Assembly: GCA_023389155.1 (NCBI GenBank)
Contig: JAEWEV010000034.1
Location: 62,001 to 126,000 of the forward strand
Direction of reading: 5' to 3'
Origin: Pseudomonadota bacterium
GTDB taxonomy: Bacteria; Pseudomonadota; Gammaproteobacteria; Burkholderiales; Burkholderiaceae_B
DNA length: 64,000 bases
The notes under the pieces are model-generated. The model made no database searches. It worked only from the letters and a program-made list of their open reading frames with translations, and was not told the origin of the DNA. Both the position numbers and the translations under genes were made by a program. This document shows positions 52,717 to 61,953 of the stretch, piece by piece; within the stretch, counting starts at the first letter, position 1, and the number at the start of each line of letters is the position of its first letter.

Positions 52717-52767
52717 CCCTGAGCGATTAAGGCTGCGTTCCCACGCGTGGTAAACGTCAAAAAAGCC

Positions 52768-54285
52768 TTACATGGTGACGCCGATGGGCCAGGGGGCGAA
52801 CTCGTTCTGGCCGTAACCATGTAATTCGCTTTTGGTTTTTTTGCCAGACGCGGTTTCCAGAATCATGCGATATATTTTCTCTCCCATGCTATCGACGGTC
52901 TCTTCGCCGGAAATAATGCTACCGCAGTTGATATCGATATCTTCCGCCTGGCGTTCCCACAACACATTATTCGTGGCCAGCTTGAGCGAAGGTGAAGGGG
53001 TACAGCCGTAGGCGGAGCCGCGGCCCGTGGTAAAGCAGATCATATTGGCGCCCGAGGCGACCTGACCGGTGGCGGCAACCGGATCGAAGCCGGGTGAATC
53101 CATAAACACCATGCCCTTGCTGGTGACCGGCTCTGCGTACTGATACACATCGTTCAGGTTCGTGGTACCTGCCTTAGCTACTGCCCCCAGTGATTTTTCC
53201 AGAATGGTCGTCAGGCCGCCTGCCTTATTGCCGGCAGAGGGATTATTATTCATTTCAGCATCATTGCGTCTGCAATAGTCTTCCCACCATTTGATCCGTG
53301 CGATTAGTTTTTCGCCGACCTCGCGACTTACTGCACGTTGCGTCAGCAGATGCTCGGCACCATACACTTCCGGTGTTTCTGAGAGGATAGCGGTTCCGCC
53401 GGCGCGCACCAGACGGTCAACGGCTGCTCCCAGGGCAGGATTTGCAGAGATACCCGAATATCCGTCGGATCCGCCACACTGCAGGCCGATGATCAGGTTG
53501 GATGCGGAGACGGGTGTACGAGTCACATCATTAGCGGCGACAAGCATGGATTTCACAATTTCGATGCCCTTGGCAACGGTCTTGGCTGTTCCACCGGTAT
53601 CCTGGATGGTGAAGGTCCGCAGATTGACGCCTTCCTTCAGGCCGCCCGATGCCAGAATGGCGGGAATCTGATTGGTCTCACAGCCCAGACCCACCATCAG
53701 CACTGAATGAAAATTGGGATGACGTGCGTAACCGATAAGGGTCCGACGAAGTGTATCGATAAACAGACCCTCGGATCCATGTCCACAGCCGGTGGCGTGG
53801 GGCAGTGCGACAACGCCGTCCACGTTTGGAAAGTCAGCCAGCGCAGCCGGATTGATATCACGCCTGAAATAGTCGGCGATGGCTTTGGCGGCAGTAGCCG
53901 AACAGTTGACTGAGGTCAGAATACCGATGAAATTACGGGTGGCGACCCGACCGTCGGGACGTGTATAGCCCATGAACTGGTCGGTTTGGTCATTGACGGT
54001 AATTTCCTTGCAATGGGACCCGAATGCATAGTCGCGCTCAAATTCCATCATCGTCATATTATGTGTGTGGATGTGTTGTCCGGCCCTGATGTCCCGGGTC
54101 GCCTGGCCAATAATCTGGTTGTAACGGCGAATGGGGCTGCCTTTGGCAATGTCGATAGTGGCAATCTTGTGGCCTGCCGGAATCAGTCCGGAAACCGCGA
54201 TGCCGTCTACCGTGTTTCCCTGCATCAGCTGCTCGGTAGCAATAATGACATTGTCGTTTTCATGCAATCGTATGGTCTTGCTCAT
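52768..54285 (-). CDS. UxaA/GarD-family altronate or galactarate dehydratase
   Basis: A 505-residue sugar-acid dehydratase of the fused SAF plus UxaA type. The N-terminal SAF domain occupies about 1-85. The catalytic part has Cys/His-bearing motifs for its Fe centre (PHATGCGHGSEG, GLGCETNQIPAI, LQCGGSDGYSGISANP, NPSAGNKAGGLTT, FTTGRGSAYG). Such enzymes dehydrate D-altronate or D-galactarate to keto-deoxy acids. The protein has features of both UxaA and GarD, so the substrate is open. It is transcribed with the FadR-type regulator (36-base gap) and faces away from a polar-solute ABC transporter that may import the substrate. Confidence 0.88.
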   Translation of the reverse strand: MSKTIRLHENDNVIIATEQLMQGNTVDGIAVSGLIPAGHKIATIDIAKGSPIRRYNQIIGQATRDIRAGQHIHTHNMTMMEFERDYAFGSHCKEITVNDQTDQFMGYTRPDGRVATRNFIGILTSVNCSATAAKAIADYFRRDINPAALADFPNVDGVVALPHATGCGHGSEGLFIDTLRRTLIGYARHPNFHSVLMVGLGCETNQIPAILASGGLKEGVNLRTFTIQDTGGTAKTVAKGIEIVKSMLVAANDVTRTPVSASNLIIGLQCGGSDGYSGISANPALGAAVDRLVRAGGTAILSETPEVYGAEHLLTQRAVSREVGEKLIARIKWWEDYCRRNDAEMNNNPSAGNKAGGLTTILEKSLGAVAKAGTTNLNDVYQYAEPVTSKGMVFMDSPGFDPVAATGQVASGANMICFTTGRGSAYGCTPSPSLKLATNNVLWERQAEDIDINCGSIISGEETVDSMGEKIYRMILETASGKKTKSELHGYGQNEFAPWPIGVTM

Positions 54286-54321
54286 GGTAGGTATCTCGTT
54301 TGTAAATTTTGTCGGGTGGAA

Positions 54322-55086
54322 TCAGTCAATCAGTTTCATCAAGTGCATATGGGTTTGCGATAAATGCCGCTGCATGGTGGCCTGCGCCTGCAGCGGGTCG
54401 CGGCTTTTTATGGCTTCGTATATCAGACGATGCTCTTCAATGGCCTCACGCCAGGATTCGCGATCTTCGAAATGGGTGTGTATTTTATTGGCGATGGGAA
54501 GATTGCGGTGATCAAACAGATAGGTCACCGTCTGGATAACCAGGTTATTGTCGGTGCTTTCCGCCAGCGTGATGTGAAACGTCCGGTCCGCGTCTGCCAT
54601 GCGACGAACGGCATTCGGCCCGTTGGTCTGATGAGCCTGCATCATGTCAACAAGGGCTTTCTTCAGTTTCTTTACCTGGGCTGCCGGCATAAACCTGGCG
54701 GCCTGAGCCGCGACGGACGGTTCCAGCAGATAGCGCATCTGATAGACCTCTTCAGTACTGTCTTCCGGTTGAAGATTCAGTGAGAGTTCAGCGGGGCGCG
54801 GAGGTTCTGATACCTCTGACGTCTCCTGGCCTGTCGGGCGCGGTGTTTTGACATAGATGCCAGAGCCAACACGGATCTCAATTTCATCCTGAAGTTCCAG
54901 AACGATGAGCGCTTCGCGCAGCGTTGGCCGCGATACACCCAGCACCCGTACCAGCTCCCGTTCTGCGGGCAATCTCCCGCCGTCGCCTATATCGAGCTTA
55001 TCGATATAGGAACGCAGTTGGGCAGCGATCTGCATGTATGCCCGTGCAGCGCCCTTTTTGCCATTAACAGAAATTTCAGAAGCCAT
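54322..55086 (-). CDS. FadR-subfamily GntR transcriptional regulator
   Basis: A 254-residue regulator. The winged-helix domain is at about 15-85 (GGRLPAERELVRVLGVSRPTLREALIVLELQDEIEIRVGSGIYV). An FCD effector domain follows with likely metal/ligand residues: Asp and His in DADRTFHITLAE, His in EEHRLIYEAI and HLSQTHMHL. The linker (86-105) is Pro/Glu-rich. It probably represses its own operon and the divergent transporter through the two TGGTNNNACCA sites in the intergenic region, with a sugar acid or breakdown product as effector. Confidence 0.93.
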   Translation of the reverse strand: MASEISVNGKKGAARAYMQIAAQLRSYIDKLDIGDGGRLPAERELVRVLGVSRPTLREALIVLELQDEIEIRVGSGIYVKTPRPTGQETSEVSEPPRPAELSLNLQPEDSTEEVYQMRYLLEPSVAAQAARFMPAAQVKKLKKALVDMMQAHQTNGPNAVRRMADADRTFHITLAESTDNNLVIQTVTYLFDHRNLPIANKIHTHFEDRESWREAIEEHRLIYEAIKSRDPLQAQATMQRHLSQTHMHLMKLID

Positions 55087-55154
55087 AGATGGAATTGATG
55101 TCAGATGTCATGAATTGAATTCAATGTAAGCGAATATAGGTCAATCTTTAAATT

Positions 55155-55165
55155 TGGTCAAACCA
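55155..55165. promoter_or_regulatory. FadR-type operator 1
   Basis: TGGTCAAACCA is an exact match to the FadR-subfamily pattern TNGTNNNACNA, 69 bases upstream of the regulator gene on its side of the divergent region. Confidence 0.75.
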
Positions 55166-55204
55166 CTTTTGAAATATTCGCGATAACTTAGGGTAATCCA
55201 TAAA

Positions 55205-55215
55205 TGGTTTTACCA
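55205..55215. promoter_or_regulatory. FadR-type operator 2
   Basis: TGGTTTTACCA is a second exact TNGTNNNACNA site. Its centre is 50 bases (about five helical turns) from operator 1, so two dimers would sit on the same DNA face. It lies 57 bases upstream of the transporter. Confidence 0.75.
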
Positions 55216-55272
55216 ATTTTTTAAGTGTAGCATGTCGTGAATTATCACAAATGAAAGCGGGTGCGGTCATCC

Positions 55273-55956
55273 ATGATTTACGAATTCGATTTCGATTCAG
55301 TACTGGCGTACTGGCAGTTCTTTCTGAATGGGGCGTCTACAACGGTTGTGATGTCTTTCTGGTCGACGCTGGCCGGATTCATACTGGGCGTACTGTGTGC
55401 TATCGCGCGCAGTTCGTCCATTGTGTGGCTGCGCAACGTGGTTGGGGCCTATGTGGAAGCCATTCGCAATACGCCGCTGATTATCCAGAGTTATTTCCTT
55501 ATTTTTGGCCTGTCCAGTATCGGTCTCACCATGCCTATTCTGGTTGGCGCCATTCTAGCGCTTGTCATTAATATTACGGCCTACACCTGTGAAATCGTTC
55601 GTGCCGGGATAGAGTCTGTTCCGAGAAGCCAGCGAGAAGCGGGGGAGTGCCTGGGCTTATCACCTTTGCAGGTCTACTGGCATATTATTCTGGTGCCCGC
55701 GCTGGAACGTGTGTATCCCGCCTTGACCAGTCAGTTCATTTTATTAATGCTGGTAACCAGCGTGCTGTCAGCCGTGGGAACTGAAGACCTTTTCGGGGTT
55801 TCCGATCAGGTGCAATCCATGACATTCCGCAACTTTGAAGTCTTTATTGTGCTGTGGGTCGTGTATCTGGCCATGTCAGTCATGGTCCGCCTGGTGTTCT
55901 GGCTCCTTGGCAAACTGCTGTTTGTCCGCAAGCGTCGCCTGGGTACGTCACTATAA
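55273..55956 (+). CDS. Polar-solute (amino-acid type) ABC permease 1
   Basis: A 227-residue HisMQ/GlnP-family permease with about five TM helices. The family start MIYEFDFDSVLAYWQFFLNG at ATG 55273 is preferred over GTG 55261. The EAA loop QREAGECLGLSPLQVYWHIILVPAL and the RNTPLIIQSYFLIFG segment are typical. With the next three genes it forms a complete uptake system, divergent from the FadR regulator and sugar-acid dehydratase. Confidence 0.9.
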   Translation: MIYEFDFDSVLAYWQFFLNGASTTVVMSFWSTLAGFILGVLCAIARSSSIVWLRNVVGAYVEAIRNTPLIIQSYFLIFGLSSIGLTMPILVGAILALVINITAYTCEIVRAGIESVPRSQREAGECLGLSPLQVYWHIILVPALERVYPALTSQFILLMLVTSVLSAVGTEDLFGVSDQVQSMTFRNFEVFIVLWVVYLAMSVMVRLVFWLLGKLLFVRKRRLGTSL

Positions 55957-55980
55957 AAACAGCCAAGGAAAAGCACAATC

Positions 55981-56628
55981 ATGAATCACGAACAATTCTT
56001 TTTTCTGCTGCAGGGTGCATGGGGCACGCTGCTTTTGTCCGTCCTCACGTTTCTCTTTGCCAGTGTCGTAGGCCTGACCATTGCATTGATGCGCGTATCA
56101 GACCAACCTTTGATCAAATGGGTGGCGTTTACCTATATTCAGATAATCCAGGGAACGCCCTTGCTGGTCCTGATGGGTGTCTGTTTTTACGGCCCGACCA
56201 TCTTTGGTTATGCATCAGTTTCTGCGCTGTTCGCAGCCGTACTAGCGTTGACCATACAGTCATCCGCGTTTCTGGGTGAAATCTGGCGCGGCTGTATTGA
56301 GTCCGTGCCGAAAAACCAGTGGGAAGCCGCGGAGTGCCTGGGTTTGAACAGAATACAGCGCATGTTCAAGGTGATCCTGCCACAAGCCTTGCGCATTTCC
56401 GTGCCACCCACTGTCGGGTTCATGGTGCAGATCGTGAAGAACACGTCCATTGCTTCACTGGTCATCGGCTTTGCAGAACTCTCCTATAACGCCAAAATCC
56501 TGAACAACGCCACGTTCCAGCCGTTCCTGTATTTCGGCCTGGCGGCGGTACTGTATTTCATTATTTGCTATCCACTATCACGCCTGAGCATGAAGCTTGA
56601 GCGCAGACTGAATGTGTCTCGTGGATAA
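55981..56628 (+). CDS. Polar-solute ABC permease 2
   Basis: A 215-residue second permease of the same family. QGTPLLVLMGVCFYGP, the EAA loop QWEAAECLGLNRIQRMFKVILPQAL and the C-terminal RLSMKLERRLNV are as in GlnP/HisM. It begins 24 bases after permease 1, a compact operon. Confidence 0.92.
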   Translation: MNHEQFFFLLQGAWGTLLLSVLTFLFASVVGLTIALMRVSDQPLIKWVAFTYIQIIQGTPLLVLMGVCFYGPTIFGYASVSALFAAVLALTIQSSAFLGEIWRGCIESVPKNQWEAAECLGLNRIQRMFKVILPQALRISVPPTVGFMVQIVKNTSIASLVIGFAELSYNAKILNNATFQPFLYFGLAAVLYFIICYPLSRLSMKLERRLNVSRG

Positions 56629-56652
56629 AAAACATCATTTGGAGACATCACA

Positions 56653-57429
56653 ATGACACCGGTAAATAATCTGGAAAACCCGGCATCTGCTTCCAGTCAG
56701 GAAATTGTTCGCCTGGACAATGTTCATAAATGGTTTGGCGATAATCACGTTCTGAAAGGCATTGATCTGAAGGTGAACGCGGGAGAGATTGTCGCCATTA
56801 TCGGCCAAAGCGGCTCCGGAAAAAGTACCGCCCTGCGCTGCATGGATCATCTGGAGCAGATCAATAAAGGCTCAGTCACAGTCTGTGGCCATACTTTCGG
56901 GGCTGATATTCCAAAGTCGGACCTGAAAATGCTTCGCCAGGATGTGGGCATTGTCTTTCAGAGCTACAACCTGTTTCCGCACCTGACGGTCGAACACAAT
57001 ATTACGCTTGCGCTTACTTCCGTCAAGAAAATGCCTAAAAAGCAGGCGCAGGAAATTGCCAAATCCGTGCTCACGCAGGTGGGTCTGATAGAAAAAATTT
57101 CGTTCTACCCCGAGCAGCTATCGGGCGGGCAGCAGCAACGGGTAGCTATTGCCCGATCACTGGCAATGGGTCCGAAACTCATGCTGTTTGATGAGGTGAC
57201 TTCTGCGCTGGATCCTCAACTGACGGGTGAAGTCTTGCGTGTCATCGAGAAGCTGGCAAGAGAAGGGATGACAATGGTACTTGTCACTCACGAGATGTCC
57301 TTTGCCCTGAAAGTGGCGCATCGCGTTGTCTATATGTATCAGGGAAAAATTCACGAACAGGGGACTCCGGACATTCTGCGAAACCCCCAGACACCCGAAC
57401 TCAGGCAATTTCTTGAGAACGGTCTGTAG
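56653..57429 (+). CDS. Polar-solute ABC transporter ATPase (GlnQ/HisP-like)
   Basis: A 258-residue ATPase with Walker A GQSGSGKST (near 54-62), FQSYNLFPHLTV, signature LSGGQQQRVAIARSLAM, Walker B LMLFDEVTSALDP and switch THEMSFALKVA. It lies in the middle of the transporter operon. Specificity is set by the binding protein, not by this subunit. Confidence 0.95.
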   Translation: MTPVNNLENPASASSQEIVRLDNVHKWFGDNHVLKGIDLKVNAGEIVAIIGQSGSGKSTALRCMDHLEQINKGSVTVCGHTFGADIPKSDLKMLRQDVGIVFQSYNLFPHLTVEHNITLALTSVKKMPKKQAQEIAKSVLTQVGLIEKISFYPEQLSGGQQQRVAIARSLAMGPKLMLFDEVTSALDPQLTGEVLRVIEKLAREGMTMVLVTHEMSFALKVAHRVVYMYQGKIHEQGTPDILRNPQTPELRQFLENGL

Positions 57430-57477
57430 CACCATTTTGATATGACGATCATAAATAAATTCACTAAGGAGACTGGA

Positions 57478-58284
57478 ATGACAATTTCATTCAAACCACT
57501 ATTTGTTTCTGCAACCGTTGCTGCCGCACTCTGTGCAGGCATGTCAACGGCCGGGGCCAACACCCTGGAGCAGATCATGGAGCAGAAAGTATTGCGTGTT
57601 GCCATTGACCTGAATGCCCCACCTTATGGTATGAAAAATGACACGATGAAAGAAATCGGCTCGGACGTGGAAACCGCGAATTTGATCGCCGATGAGCTGG
57701 GTGTAAAACTGCAACTGGTTCCCACCACGCAGGCTAATCGGATTCCGTTTCTGTTAACCAATAAGGCAGATGTAGTCATTTCCAGCCTTTCGATTACGGA
57801 AGAAAGGGCCAAGGTCATTGATTTCACTATCCCGTACGCGGCGATTCAGGCGGTTGTAGCCGTGCCCAAGGATTCCCCGATCAAGGAAATGAAAGACCTC
57901 GCGGGAAAAACGGTGGTCACCGCCAGGGGGACAACCAATGATCAAATGGTAACCAAACTGTCGCCGCCCGGAACCAATATTGTTCGCTTTGAAAACGACG
58001 CAACAGCGATCACTGCTATCACCAGCGGGCAGGGCAACATCTTTGCCACAGCCCCATCAATCATTGCGTCGCTAAACAAGAAAGATCCGTCAAAAGCTCT
58101 GGAGATCAGGATCGTGATGTCCAGCTCCAAACTGGGTATTGGCGTGGCGAAGAATAATACAGAACTGAAGGAAAAGATGAATGAGCTTGTGCGCAAGAAT
58201 CTGGAAAATGGCAAGCTGAATACCATCTATAAAAAATACCACCAGGCCGACCTGCCGGAAGACGTTGTGGCAATGGGCAAGTAA
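57478..58284 (+). CDS. Periplasmic binding protein of the polar-solute transporter
   Basis: A 268-residue SBP family 3 protein. ATG 57478 has AAGGAG just upstream; the frame from 57442 lacks a signal. The signal peptide ends near GANT (about 27). The fold shows LRVAIDLNAPPYGMKNDT, GSDVETANLIADELGVKLQLVPTTQANRIPFLLTNKADVVISSLSITEERAKVIDFTIPY, typical of glutamine/histidine-type binders. Gene context with a UxaA/GarD dehydratase suggests a sugar-acid or hydroxy-acid rather than an amino acid, but this is inference. Confidence 0.92.
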   Translation: MTISFKPLFVSATVAAALCAGMSTAGANTLEQIMEQKVLRVAIDLNAPPYGMKNDTMKEIGSDVETANLIADELGVKLQLVPTTQANRIPFLLTNKADVVISSLSITEERAKVIDFTIPYAAIQAVVAVPKDSPIKEMKDLAGKTVVTARGTTNDQMVTKLSPPGTNIVRFENDATAITAITSGQGNIFATAPSIIASLNKKDPSKALEIRIVMSSSKLGIGVAKNNTELKEKMNELVRKNLENGKLNTIYKKYHQADLPEDVVAMGK

Positions 58285-58803
58285 GAACGGGAATAATAGC
58301 AAGCCGGGGGCCGGTCCATGAAATCAGATTCGCTGGAATATGCCAGCGCAATGACAGGTGTGATCTACCCTCTGCCGGCAAACATTGAGTGTCCATGCCA
58401 CACAAAGCTCGGGCTGGGATCGGACTTGCTGTTCCAGTCGGACTGCCGGACGATGTCCGCAAGACCATGGTTGATGCACTCATCGTACTTCTTGAGGGCT
58501 CTGGGTTGCATCTGTCATTCTCTGTCTGACGGGTTTTTGGGTCTGTCTATCGGTACGATTATTTTGTACGACCACCTTTCTATAGCAACTGTCATGTAAT
58601 AGCAGAAAATTGCTGAGCCATAACTGAAGGGTGAACTGTTTGGTGCAGACCGACAGAACTTGACATCCACTGCGTTGGTCAGGATACTTCGTTAAACAAT
58701 TAACTTAAAAAGATACGGAGACAATGGCTATGCACCCGTCAGTCACACACCTTGCGAACCTAGATTCGTCGGCAATTTTCCGGATTTCTCACGGTAAAGC
58801 GGC
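58285..58803. other. 519-base region before the Bug receptor
   Basis: No intact gene is visible. It contains a possible decayed tripartite-tricarboxylate receptor fragment at 58395-58529. The right part (58620-58800) is AT-rich and probably carries the promoter of the Bug receptor gene. Confidence 0.5.
58395..58529 (+). pseudogene. Possible remnant of a Bug/TctC-type receptor
   Basis: In this frame a 44-residue run contains AGIGLAVPVGLPDDVRKTMV, which resembles the C-terminal lobe of Bug receptors (a stretch ending in PxGLPxxV...L). A stop codon stands just before it and another follows in SFSV. No upstream part of such a receptor is present. It may be a leftover of a duplicated or deleted receptor gene beside the intact one at 58804. 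Confidence 0.3.
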
Positions 58804-59781
58804 ATGTTAAGGACATCTCTGGCCCGGGCATGTGCCGCTATTGCGTTATTGTGCTGTATGGCCGCCCAACCGGCGGCGGCCCAAAGTCAGCAACAACCCG
58901 TCAGGCTTGTCGTGTCTTCCCCGCCCGGTGGATCGGCGGATTATCTTGCCCGGCTGCTTGCCGAGCCACTGGCCTCCGAACTGGGCCAGGCAATTGTCGT
59001 TGTGAACAAGGCGGGAGGATCCGGCAATCTGGGAAACGGTTTTGTTGCAAATGCCCGGCCTGACGGTAATACACTGCTTTTGGGCTACAACGGCTATCTG
59101 GTGTCCAACCCGCACTTGTTCAAGGACATTGATCTTGACCCCACCAAACGTTTTACACCAATAGCATTCATCGCCAGCGCGCCGCAATTGTTGGTCATCA
59201 GCAGCAAGGCTCCCTTTCAGGATCTTCCCGGCATGATCAACTACGCAAAGGCGAACCCGGGAAAGCTGAATTATGCTTCTTCCGGTCAGGGCTCCATTCC
59301 CCATATCGGAGCCGTGATGCTTGAGCAAATGGCTGGTATTTCGATGGTACATATTCCCTTTAAGGGAGCAGGCGATGCCATGCAGGCGGTAGCTGCCGGC
59401 ACTGTTGATTTTTATAGCACAAGTCCGGCCGGTGCCATGGGTCAGGTCAAGTCTGGCCTGGCTCGGCCGATAGCAGTATCGGGAAGCAAGCGGCTGGAGG
59501 CGTTACCGGACGTACCGACAGCAGAAGAGCTGGGGCTGAAAGACTATAACGCGGGTTCCTGGTTTGGGATTTACGGTCCCGAGAAAATGGATACCGCAAC
59601 CGTAACCAGGTTGAATAACGCTTTCAATCATGTGCTGACTAGCGCAAAAATCCGCCAGGGTGTACTCGATGTGGGAATGTACGTGAGCACGATGTCACCT
59701 GGCGAACTTGCTGCGTATACGGCCCAGGAGTTCGAAAATTGGGGCAAGATCATCAAGCAGAGCAGTATTAAACTGGACTGA
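58804..59781 (+). CDS. Tripartite tricarboxylate (Bug/TctC) family extracytoplasmic receptor
   Basis: A 325-residue periplasmic binding protein with a signal peptide of about 26 residues (...QPAAAQ). Family hallmarks are VRLVVSSPPGGSADYLARLLAEPL, VVVNKAGGSGNLGNGFV, the LNYASSGQGSIPHIGAVMLEQMAGISMVHIPFKGAGDAMQAVAAGTVDF core and ALPDVPTAEELG. Bug receptors bind carboxylates and are strongly amplified in Alcaligenaceae. No TctAB membrane genes are adjacent, so it is an orphan receptor. It precedes a catabolic cluster whose substrate it may bind. Confidence 0.93.
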   Translation: MLRTSLARACAAIALLCCMAAQPAAAQSQQQPVRLVVSSPPGGSADYLARLLAEPLASELGQAIVVVNKAGGSGNLGNGFVANARPDGNTLLLGYNGYLVSNPHLFKDIDLDPTKRFTPIAFIASAPQLLVISSKAPFQDLPGMINYAKANPGKLNYASSGQGSIPHIGAVMLEQMAGISMVHIPFKGAGDAMQAVAAGTVDFYSTSPAGAMGQVKSGLARPIAVSGSKRLEALPDVPTAEELGLKDYNAGSWFGIYGPEKMDTATVTRLNNAFNHVLTSAKIRQGVLDVGMYVSTMSPGELAAYTAQEFENWGKIIKQSSIKLD

Positions 59782-59800
59782 TTACTGACAAGGAGGAAAG

Positions 59801-60739
59801 ATGGCTAAAGTAAGTATTGTAGGGTGTGGGGCTATGGGCTCTGTCTATGCCGGCTTAATGGCGTCAGCGGGTCACGAGGTGCATGCAGTAACTCCATGGA
59901 AGGAACACGTAGATGCGATTAACGCGAATGGGTTGCGTGTGTCTGGGTACAGTGGCGACCGCGTTGTGCGCCTGGCGAGTGCCTCGACAGGTACTGAAAA
60001 CATTGGCGTCTGCGATCTTGTCATTATTGCAACGAAGGCATTTGATGTCGAAGCGGCCGCAACATCCGTGGCACCACTTTTGAGTCGGGATACGGTAGTG
60101 CAGACCATCCAGAACGGGCTGGGATCACCGGAGCGCGTGGCCGGTCACGTCAATCCGGATCAATTGGCGGTAGGCGTGGTGGGTGGTTACGGCGCATCGC
60201 TACCGGAATGGGGCTATGTACATCATAACGGCTTGGCTGTAACGTGGTTTGGTGCGTATGCCGGCTTGCCACGAGATCGGCTCGAGGCATCCGCAGAAGT
60301 GTGGCGTTCGTCGGGGTTTGAAGTGGCGTTGCACGATGATGTTGCCAGCATGGTGTGGAAAAAAGTCATTATGAATGTGGCTTATTCCGGGACGTCGGCG
60401 CTGACAGAGCTGACTATCGGCGAAATTATCGAGCACCCCGATGCGTGGCATATCGCGGCAGGCTGCTCCCTGGAAGCGATAAATGTGGCGCAACGTCTGG
60501 GGGTCAAACTCGATCTGCCGGACCCCATCGCTCACGTTCGTGCGCTAGGAGGCAAAATTCCCGGCGCGCGCCCCTCAATGTTGCTGGATCTGCAGGCGGG
60601 TCGTCGTTGTGAAGTCGACGCCATCAATGGAGCCATCACGCGGCTGGGTAAGGAGCATGGTGTTCCCACACCCGTCAATGATGTGGTGGTGGCATTGGTT
60701 CGTGCCAGGGAGTCGCGCGCCAAGCCTGAGGCTCGCTAG
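59801..60739 (+). CDS. Ketopantoate reductase family protein (PanE/ApbA-like)
   Basis: A 312-residue 2-dehydropantoate reductase-family oxidoreductase. The N-terminal GCGAMGSVYAG nucleotide motif is at 8-18, and NGLG lies near residue 105. The conserved catalytic Lys is in WKKVIMNVAYS and the ICE domain region holds RPSMLLDLQAGRRCEVDAINGAI. Many such paralogues act on other 2-ketoacids in catabolic clusters; here the neighbours are catabolic, so a panE role is not assumed. Confidence 0.9.
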   Translation: MAKVSIVGCGAMGSVYAGLMASAGHEVHAVTPWKEHVDAINANGLRVSGYSGDRVVRLASASTGTENIGVCDLVIIATKAFDVEAAATSVAPLLSRDTVVQTIQNGLGSPERVAGHVNPDQLAVGVVGGYGASLPEWGYVHHNGLAVTWFGAYAGLPRDRLEASAEVWRSSGFEVALHDDVASMVWKKVIMNVAYSGTSALTELTIGEIIEHPDAWHIAAGCSLEAINVAQRLGVKLDLPDPIAHVRALGGKIPGARPSMLLDLQAGRRCEVDAINGAITRLGKEHGVPTPVNDVVVALVRARESRAKPEAR

Positions 60740-60831
60740 ATACCATACAGAGGCACTGGATATCGTACAGTCGTGGTTCTGCTGCCTCAACCCGCGCCCA
60801 CGCGGAAGTAATCATAATAAGAAACGATAAA

Positions 60832-61743
60832 CTACTTTCCGGTACCGGCATCGACCTTCTGCGAACGAATGATTGTGTCCATGAGCTCTCTGACGCAACC
60901 TGGAATGGCGTCCAGTTCACGCACAAGCAGACTGCGTTCCCTGATGGACCACGGCTCATCCAACGGTACCGTTACGAACTGCATGGTGTTGCGGTATCGT
61001 CGTGCCGCTGATTCGGGGATGATGCCGATCCCGACACCGGTTTCAATCATCCTGCAAATTGCTTCATAGCTGGAAACCTGGATTCGCATGGGGAAACTGC
61101 GCCCCAGTCGTTCCACCTGGACCGTTATCAGATCAAATAGTGTGCTGCCTTCCCGAAAGCTGATGTGCGGGTAATCCAGCGTTTCGGCAAGTGTAATTCC
61201 GTCTTTTTTTGTCAATGGATGGTTTTTGGGCAGCGCTAGCAGCATCCGGTCAGTACTGTAGTGAATGACCTCCAGGCCTTCAGCCTCTACCGGACCTGCA
61301 ATAAGGCCAAGATCAGCGGTTCCGTCAAGTATGCCTCTGACGATGTCGCGCGACAGTCGTTCCTGCAAGTCGACAGTGACCGCAGGGTGCTGTGACAGGA
61401 ATTGTGCGAGCAGTTCAGGCATCGATTCGGTTACGGCAGTGGTATTGGCAAATATGCGGATATGGCCGAGCATCCCGCTTCCATAATCGGCGAACTCACT
61501 TTTCACAAAATCCACCTGCCGCATGATCACCCGGGCATGTTTCAACAATTTGGAACCTGCTGGTGTCAGTGTTACTCCCCGGCTATCCCTGTAGAGCAGT
61601 TTGGTTCCGAGCTGACCCTCCAGTGCCTTTATTCGTGCACTGGTAGCGGCGGTCGAAAGATGTGCGCGCTTTGCGCCCTGAGTAATACTCGAGGACTCCG
61701 CCACGTGGATGAAAACGCGAATATCAGACAGTTCAAAATACAT
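60832..61743 (-). CDS. LysR-family transcriptional regulator of the catabolic cluster
   Basis: A 303-residue LTTR. The start is ATG 61743 (GGGAG upstream), giving MYFELSDIRVFIHVAESSSITQGAKRAHLSTAATSARIKALEGQLG; the open frame continues to 61902, but that part lacks family features. The effector domain follows (HIRIFANTTAVTESMPELLAQFL...). It is divergent from the amidohydrolase operon by about 210 bases and is its likely activator. Confidence 0.92.
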   Translation of the reverse strand: MYFELSDIRVFIHVAESSSITQGAKRAHLSTAATSARIKALEGQLGTKLLYRDSRGVTLTPAGSKLLKHARVIMRQVDFVKSEFADYGSGMLGHIRIFANTTAVTESMPELLAQFLSQHPAVTVDLQERLSRDIVRGILDGTADLGLIAGPVEAEGLEVIHYSTDRMLLALPKNHPLTKKDGITLAETLDYPHISFREGSTLFDLITVQVERLGRSFPMRIQVSSYEAICRMIETGVGIGIIPESAARRYRNTMQFVTVPLDEPWSIRERSLLVRELDAIPGCVRELMDTIIRSQKVDAGTGK

Positions 61744-61953
61744 ACAGCCATCTCCCGGGAATAATTTTTCGTTATTACAGATGAAATCAGCCAGACATCG
61801 AGCGTGGCTGAGAGCGTTCGGTGTGGCCGAAACCTGCTGCAAGAAAATCGTAATTCCCCGAACGCGGCTTCGATAGTAGCATGCACTAAAGGTCAAGAAC
61901 AAAGCCTTGCAAAAAATTTATTGTGATATCGGGAAAATCAAGAGGTAACGGCA

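Noticed and set aside
59801..60739. Calling this gene panE
   Set aside because: Family features are clear, but the catabolic neighbourhood and the frequency of panE paralogues make pantothenate synthesis unproven.
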